In this document: positions 41,249-49,393 of the stretch, piece after piece
Layout: each line of letters opens with the position of its first letter
Numbering within the stretch: the first letter of the stretch is position 1
Assembly (NCBI GenBank): GCA_947649205.1
Contig: CANSQM010000019.1
Span: 1 to 49,393, forward strand
DNA: 49,393 nt
DNA from: an uncultured Enterorhabdus sp.
GTDB lineage: Bacteria > Actinomycetota > Coriobacteriia > Coriobacteriales > Eggerthellaceae
Direction of reading: 5' to 3'
The notes under the pieces: generated by a model
The model's input: the letters and a program-made list of their open reading frames with translations, nothing else
Told to the model about the DNA's origin: nothing
Database searches by the model: none
Made by a program: the position numbers and the translations under genes

Positions 41249-43033
41249 CTAGGCGGCTTCTTCTTCCGCGAGGATACCGCCGGCCGCCATGTACCCGCCC
41301 ACAAAGGCCAGGCCCAGGTCGGCGTACATGCCCGTCAGGGGCTTGCCGGCGGGATTGCCGTCCCCCGCCGAACCGCCCGCCGTATGCCATCCGGCGTAGA
41401 GCCCGGGAATGACCGAGCCGTCGACGGACAGCACCTGCATACGGGGATTAACGCGCAGGCCGCACTTCGACCCGAACACATGACCACCCAGGGCAGCACC
41501 GTAATAGGGCGGCTCGTCAAGGGGAATCATCCACTCGGGAAGATAGGGGTAGGTGGCCAGGTAGTCCTTGCCCTCGGCGCAGGCCGCGTTCCACTTCTGC
41601 ACCTCGGCCACGAGTAGGCCCTCGCGCAGCCCGAGGGCGCTCTCCAGCTCCTCGATGCTGTCGCACTTCTTGATGACGCCGGCCTCGACCATCATCTCGA
41701 AGCCCGTGTGCCAGTCGCGCAGCCACTCGGGCACGCGGTCGATCAGCGGGTCGTCGGCCGCGACGATCTTCGCCTTACGGCAGATCACCTGGCCGAAGAA
41801 GTTGTCGGTCACAAGCTCGTCGAACTTCGCGTCGAAGATGCAGTAGGTCTTGCCGCCCGGCTGGGACATCTCAATGGCAGCCGTCTCGCACAGGCCGTGG
41901 GAGCCGGGAGCCGCGTTGGGATTGTAAGGATAGGTCGTCGCCGACGTGGAAATGTAGGGAACCCGCTGCCCGTTGCGGTTGATGCGCAACCACGGCTGGC
42001 GTAGCGCCTGGTTGCCGTCCTTGTTGATATGGGCGTCCATCTCGATATCGTAGGGCTCGTAGTCGCGCCACCACACCCCGCCGTCGAACGCGCCCGTGGA
42101 ATCGTAGCCCGCCAAATCGGCACCGACGCCCTGGCCCATGCGGATGCACTCGCCCGTGCCGTTAGGGGGCGTGGCGATGTTGGCAATGCCCCGCAGAGCC
42201 GTCGGCGAGTACTGGGCCATCATGGCGCGGTTGATCTCCATGCCGCCGGCAGTCAGAAGCACCGCCTTCTCCGCCTTGATGTACTTCTGCGCTTCCCCTT
42301 CGGTCGCCATGACGCCGCATACGCGCTCCCCGTCGAAGACGAGGGCGTCCACGGAGCAGCCGGTGCGGAACTGGGCTCCATCGGCCTCGGCCCGCTCGGT
42401 CAGCAGCTGCATGGGAACGAGGTTCACGTTGATGCCGTTGGTGGGGGTGGACATGCCCTCCCACTCCAGCAGCCCCGCGCCCGCCGGCGACGGATTCATG
42501 GGCACCCACTTCGCCCCCGCCTTCTCGATCATCCAGTCGATGCACTGGGGACCTTCCTCGGCCATGGCGCGCAACAGCTCCGGATCGCCCGTGTTCTGCT
42601 GGCAGTCGAGCATGAACTCGACGATGCCGTCCACATCATAGGGGTAGCTCGGGTAGGCCCACTGATTCGCCTCGGCCTGGCGATGGCCGCCGAAGTTAGA
42701 GAACACCGAGGAATGCTTGGAATTGCCACCCAGTTCGTCGAGGCGCTCGAGCACGAGGGGATGATAGCCCGCCTGGGCGAGGCGGATGGCGGCGTTCACG
42801 CCGCCGGCCCCCGACCCTACGATGACGACGTCGGCCTCCTCGTCCCACGCCTCGGGCACCTCCACCGGCTCGATGGGCGCCCGAGCCGCCTCGAAGGCAT
42901 CGCGCTCGGCATTATCCGACCCGGTGTCGGAAAGCGGCTCTCGCGCCGGCGCGCACCCGGCCAGCCCGGCCACGGCGGCCGCACCGCCCATAAGGGCCGT
43001 TCCCTTCAAGAAGCTCCTTCGATCCATGGTCAT
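41249..43033 (-). CDS. Tat-exported FAD-dependent reductase (fumarate reductase/ketosteroid-dehydrogenase-like fold)
   Basis: A 594-residue secreted flavoprotein. Tat motif MDRRSFLKGTALMGG with lipobox GLAGC. FAD-binding DVVIVGSGAGGVNAAIRLAQ near residue 68, LERLDELGGNSKHSSVFSNF near 95, and the C-terminal GLYAGWHTAGGSAGDGNPAG with GLAFVGGYMAAGGILAEE. It has no FMN_bind domain. It is the most divergent of the five reductases here, with a long middle region holding WWRDYEPYDIEMDAHINKDG. The GSAGDGNPAG loop resembles the 3-ketosteroid dehydrogenase/fumarate reductase group. Substrate unknown. GGAAGAACC precedes the ATG. Divergent from a LysR gene. Confidence 0.87.
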   Translation of the reverse strand: MTMDRRSFLKGTALMGGAAAVAGLAGCAPAREPLSDTGSDNAERDAFEAARAPIEPVEVPEAWDEEADVVIVGSGAGGVNAAIRLAQAGYHPLVLERLDELGGNSKHSSVFSNFGGHRQAEANQWAYPSYPYDVDGIVEFMLDCQQNTGDPELLRAMAEEGPQCIDWMIEKAGAKWVPMNPSPAGAGLLEWEGMSTPTNGINVNLVPMQLLTERAEADGAQFRTGCSVDALVFDGERVCGVMATEGEAQKYIKAEKAVLLTAGGMEINRAMMAQYSPTALRGIANIATPPNGTGECIRMGQGVGADLAGYDSTGAFDGGVWWRDYEPYDIEMDAHINKDGNQALRQPWLRINRNGQRVPYISTSATTYPYNPNAAPGSHGLCETAAIEMSQPGGKTYCIFDAKFDELVTDNFFGQVICRKAKIVAADDPLIDRVPEWLRDWHTGFEMMVEAGVIKKCDSIEELESALGLREGLLVAEVQKWNAACAEGKDYLATYPYLPEWMIPLDEPPYYGAALGGHVFGSKCGLRVNPRMQVLSVDGSVIPGLYAGWHTAGGSAGDGNPAGKPLTGMYADLGLAFVGGYMAAGGILAEEEAA

Positions 43034-43120
43034 GGTTCTTCCCCTTTCCCTTCGCTCCTGCGAAGCGGCGGTCCCGGCTTCGCCTATCCCCACCTTAAGG
43101 GGCACTGCACTGAAGGCGGG

Positions 43121-43198
43121 GCAGGAAATGGCGGCCCTGGCGCAGGAAAACGGCCCTGCCCTGTTAAAATTTCCTACAGCGCTGCCGCATCTTCCTGC
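43121..43198. promoter_or_regulatory. Symmetric four-half-site operator in the LysR/reductase gap
   Basis: GCAGGAA at 43121-43127 and 43142-43148 (21 bp apart) faces TTCCTAC at 43171-43177 and TTCCTGC at 43192-43198 (21 bp apart). The outer and inner pairs share exactly the same centre (43159.5). Four half-sites on one helix face are what a LysR tetramer would use. A TTAAAAT lies in the middle (43164-43170) and may be a -10 element. This is the only clear structure in the 277-bp gap. Confidence 0.65.
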
Positions 43199-43310
43199 AC
43201 AGAGCCGCTCCCGCACTCCGTACCATGGAGGAGGATCCGGCACGGGACGCTCCCCCTGCAGGAGGACGGCCCGGCGTCGAAGCGAGGGGGAATGGGAGAA
43301 AGGGGCTCCG

Positions 43311-44243
43311 ATGGATCTGCGCCAACTGAGGGAATACCTGGTATTCGCCGAGGAACTCAACTACTCTCTGGCCGCCAAGCGGCTCTTCGTGTCGCGGCCG
43401 GCGCTCGCGGCCCATCTGGCGGAACTGGAGGACGAGCTCAACTGCCAGCTCATCGACAAGCACGGAGGACATGCCACTCTCACAGGCGCGGGAAAGCAGT
43501 TCGTCGACACGGCCCGACGTCTCGTGGCCGACTGGGAAGCGGTCGTCGAGACCTACCGCCACCTCTCTGACAACCTCATCACCGTGAAGGTCGCCGCTTC
43601 GAATTTGCCCTGGATAGAGGCGCACCTGTTCACGGCCCGACGAGCGCTTCAGAAGAGCCATCCGGAAAAGCAGCTCTCCATCATCATCGAGAACGGCCCC
43701 TTGAGCACCATCGATGCCCTGGCCGACGACGAGAACCGCATCATCATCGCCGGCTACAAGCAGGAAAGTCCCGCCAGCCCCCTCCAGTCAACTGCCGTCG
43801 ATGGCTTCATCGTAAGCAGCGAGAAGATCCTTCTCCTCGTGACCGATCGCAACCCCCTGTTCGTCCGCGAGACCATCTGCGCCGCCGACCTGGCCGGCGC
43901 CACCCTCATGGTACCCCCGGACATCTACGCCGGCTACCAGCGCGATTCCATGGCCGAGCGCTTCGCGGCCCAGGGCGCCGCCGTCTCCATCGCCACCCAG
44001 GGCTTCGCCGACCATTTCGAGTATTTCTCCCACGACTTCGGCCAGACCGTCGGCATCGTGCCCACCACGCTGCTCCCCCGCTTCGGCATCGACCAGCGCC
44101 CCGATCTGCGGGTCTTCTCCCTTGCCGACATGGATATCGCCTCGGACTTCTACGCCCTGTTCAACCGCAGCTTCACCGCAACGGAGAATGGACGGCTCCT
44201 CTTCGACGAAATGCGCCGCGCCGCCTCCCCCGCGGGAATGTAG
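43311..44243 (+). CDS. LysR-family transcriptional regulator
   Basis: A 310-residue LysR protein: HTH at residues 1-62 (MDLRQLREYLVFAEELNYSL, then LFVSRPALAAHLAELEDELN), effector domain from about 88 to 295. GGGAGAAAGGGG precedes the ATG. Divergent from the Tat-exported reductase at 43033, with the four-half-site dyad between them, so it very likely controls that gene. The HTH has RPAL where most LysR proteins have QPAL/QSAL. Confidence 0.9.
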   Translation: MDLRQLREYLVFAEELNYSLAAKRLFVSRPALAAHLAELEDELNCQLIDKHGGHATLTGAGKQFVDTARRLVADWEAVVETYRHLSDNLITVKVAASNLPWIEAHLFTARRALQKSHPEKQLSIIIENGPLSTIDALADDENRIIIAGYKQESPASPLQSTAVDGFIVSSEKILLLVTDRNPLFVRETICAADLAGATLMVPPDIYAGYQRDSMAERFAAQGAAVSIATQGFADHFEYFSHDFGQTVGIVPTTLLPRFGIDQRPDLRVFSLADMDIASDFYALFNRSFTATENGRLLFDEMRRAASPAGM

Positions 44244-44272
44244 GCCGCCTCAACCGCCATTGGCCCCACAAC

Positions 44273-44300
44273 AAAAAGGGGATAGTCATCGACTATCCCC
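44273..44300 (-). terminator. Intrinsic terminator of the rpoBC transcript
   Basis: Minus strand GGGGATAGTC-GAT-GACTATCCCC followed by TTTTTGTTGT, a perfect 10-bp stem. It is 175 nt past the rpoC stop codon, after the long hairpin described in the next entry, and close to the convergent LysR stop (44243). Confidence 0.92.
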
Positions 44301-44327
44301 ATAGGTACGCCTAAGGAAGTCAGCGAG

Positions 44328-44427
44328 GGTCCGACCGGTGCCTGGAATTGCCCCGCCTTCGCACCAAGTTGGCTTCGGCCAACGCCGTGTGCGAAACAAG
44401 GGGCAAGGCCAGGTGCCTGTCGGAACC
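44328..44427 (-). ncRNA. Long imperfect hairpin RNA between rpoC and its terminator
   Basis: About 100 nt fold into one extended hairpin. Paired arms, outside to inside (plus coordinates): GGTCCGAC 44328-44335 with GTCGGAACC 44419-44427; CCTGG 44341-44345 with CCAGG 44409-44413; TTGCCCC 44348-44354 with GGGGCAA 44400-44406; TTCGCAC 44358-44364 with GTGCGAA 44389-44395; GTTGGC 44368-44373 with GCCAAC 44378-44383 around a 4-nt loop. The loop is C(TTCG)G on the plus strand and CGAA on the minus strand. Direction is set to minus because the terminator with the T-tract follows on that strand. It could be a 3'-UTR element of rpoC or a separate small RNA. Not SRP RNA: the conserved GGAAGCAG-type apex is missing. 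Confidence 0.5.
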
Positions 44428-44443
44428 GCAGCATCGACAAAGT

Positions 44444-44467
44444 CCGTTGGCCCGTGAGGGCCAACGG
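44444..44467. repeat. Perfect 10-bp hairpin directly after the rpoC stop codon
   Basis: CCGTTGGCCC-gtga-GGGCCAACGG, 7 nt past the rpoC TAG. No T-tract; a likely 3'-end-protecting hairpin. Its stem sequence GTTGGC/GCCAAC recurs at the tip of the long hairpin nearby. Confidence 0.65.
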
Positions 44468-44474
44468 AACGATG

Positions 44475-48899
<4,425 letters not shown>

Positions 48900-48902
48900 T
48901 AT

Positions 48903-49393
<491 letters not shown>

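Noticed and set aside
44328..44427. Signal recognition particle RNA or 6S RNA
   Set aside because: The SRP apex (GGAAGCAG-type loop) is absent, and the rod lacks the large central bubble of 6S RNA.

Overview
This 49.4-kb window is GC-rich DNA from an anaerobic actinobacterium, most likely family Eggerthellaceae (class Coriobacteriia). The evidence is the set of repeatedly duplicated Tat-exported FAD/FMN reductases of the fumarate/urocanate reductase type, multi-pass membrane LuxR-type regulators next to them, an actinobacterial-type RpoC, and a c-type multihaem lipoprotein. The genus cannot be fixed from the sequence alone. Most genes are on the minus strand. No insertion sequence, prophage or CRISPR array was seen.

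Layout. 1-5.3 kb: a tRNA-Pro cut by the window edge, a flippase-like membrane protein overlapping a hotdog thioesterase, a pilin-like surface protein and an orphan ATP-grasp enzyme. 5.4-8.9 kb: a secreted flavin reductase divergent from a membrane LuxR regulator. 8.9-13.0 kb: a complete energy-coupling-factor (ECF) vitamin transporter with a lipoprotein, preceded by what reads as a cobalamin riboswitch. 13.2-17.2 kb: an XdhC-like protein, purM-purN, a class B sortase and a 35-residue membrane peptide. 17.5-26.7 kb: a respiratory cluster with a six-haem lipoprotein, three more flavin reductases, a LysR and a second membrane LuxR. 26.8-33.0 kb: the polyphosphate genes pap and ppk1, the latter with a very long low-complexity tail, then an Rpn-type nuclease. 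33.3-38.7 kb: an NSS transporter and an ABC-2 export locus arranged around a regulator that fuses a degenerate ABC-ATPase-like domain to LytTR. 38.9-41.1 kb: glmM, hisE and a convergent small-RNA/small-peptide module. 41.2-44.3 kb: a fifth flavin reductase divergent from a LysR. 44.3-49.4 kb: structured RNA elements, rpoC and the end of rpoB.

How the genes fit together. The flavin reductases are probably alternative terminal reductases exported through Tat, each with its own regulator that could sense one electron acceptor; two carry a covalent-FMN domain and one is paired with a haem lipoprotein. The ECF operon is best explained as corrinoid uptake, because a B12-type leader precedes a lipoprotein resembling the transcobalamin C-terminal domain. 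PPK1 and PAP would make polyphosphate and spend it on AMP.

Strongest points for a second look: (1) RpoC carries a C-terminal helix-hairpin-helix module strikingly like the RNA polymerase alpha C-terminal domain, including its DNA-contact residues; (2) a 43-codon membrane peptide with atypical codons faces a candidate small RNA whose terminator overlaps its stop codon and whose predicted 5' end nearly matches that of the peptide mRNA, a type I toxin-antitoxin-like arrangement; (3) the LytTR/pseudo-ABC-ATPase locus with its 20-21 bp direct repeats and nested palindrome; (4) PPK1 with a ~395-residue tail ending in an amphipathic helix.
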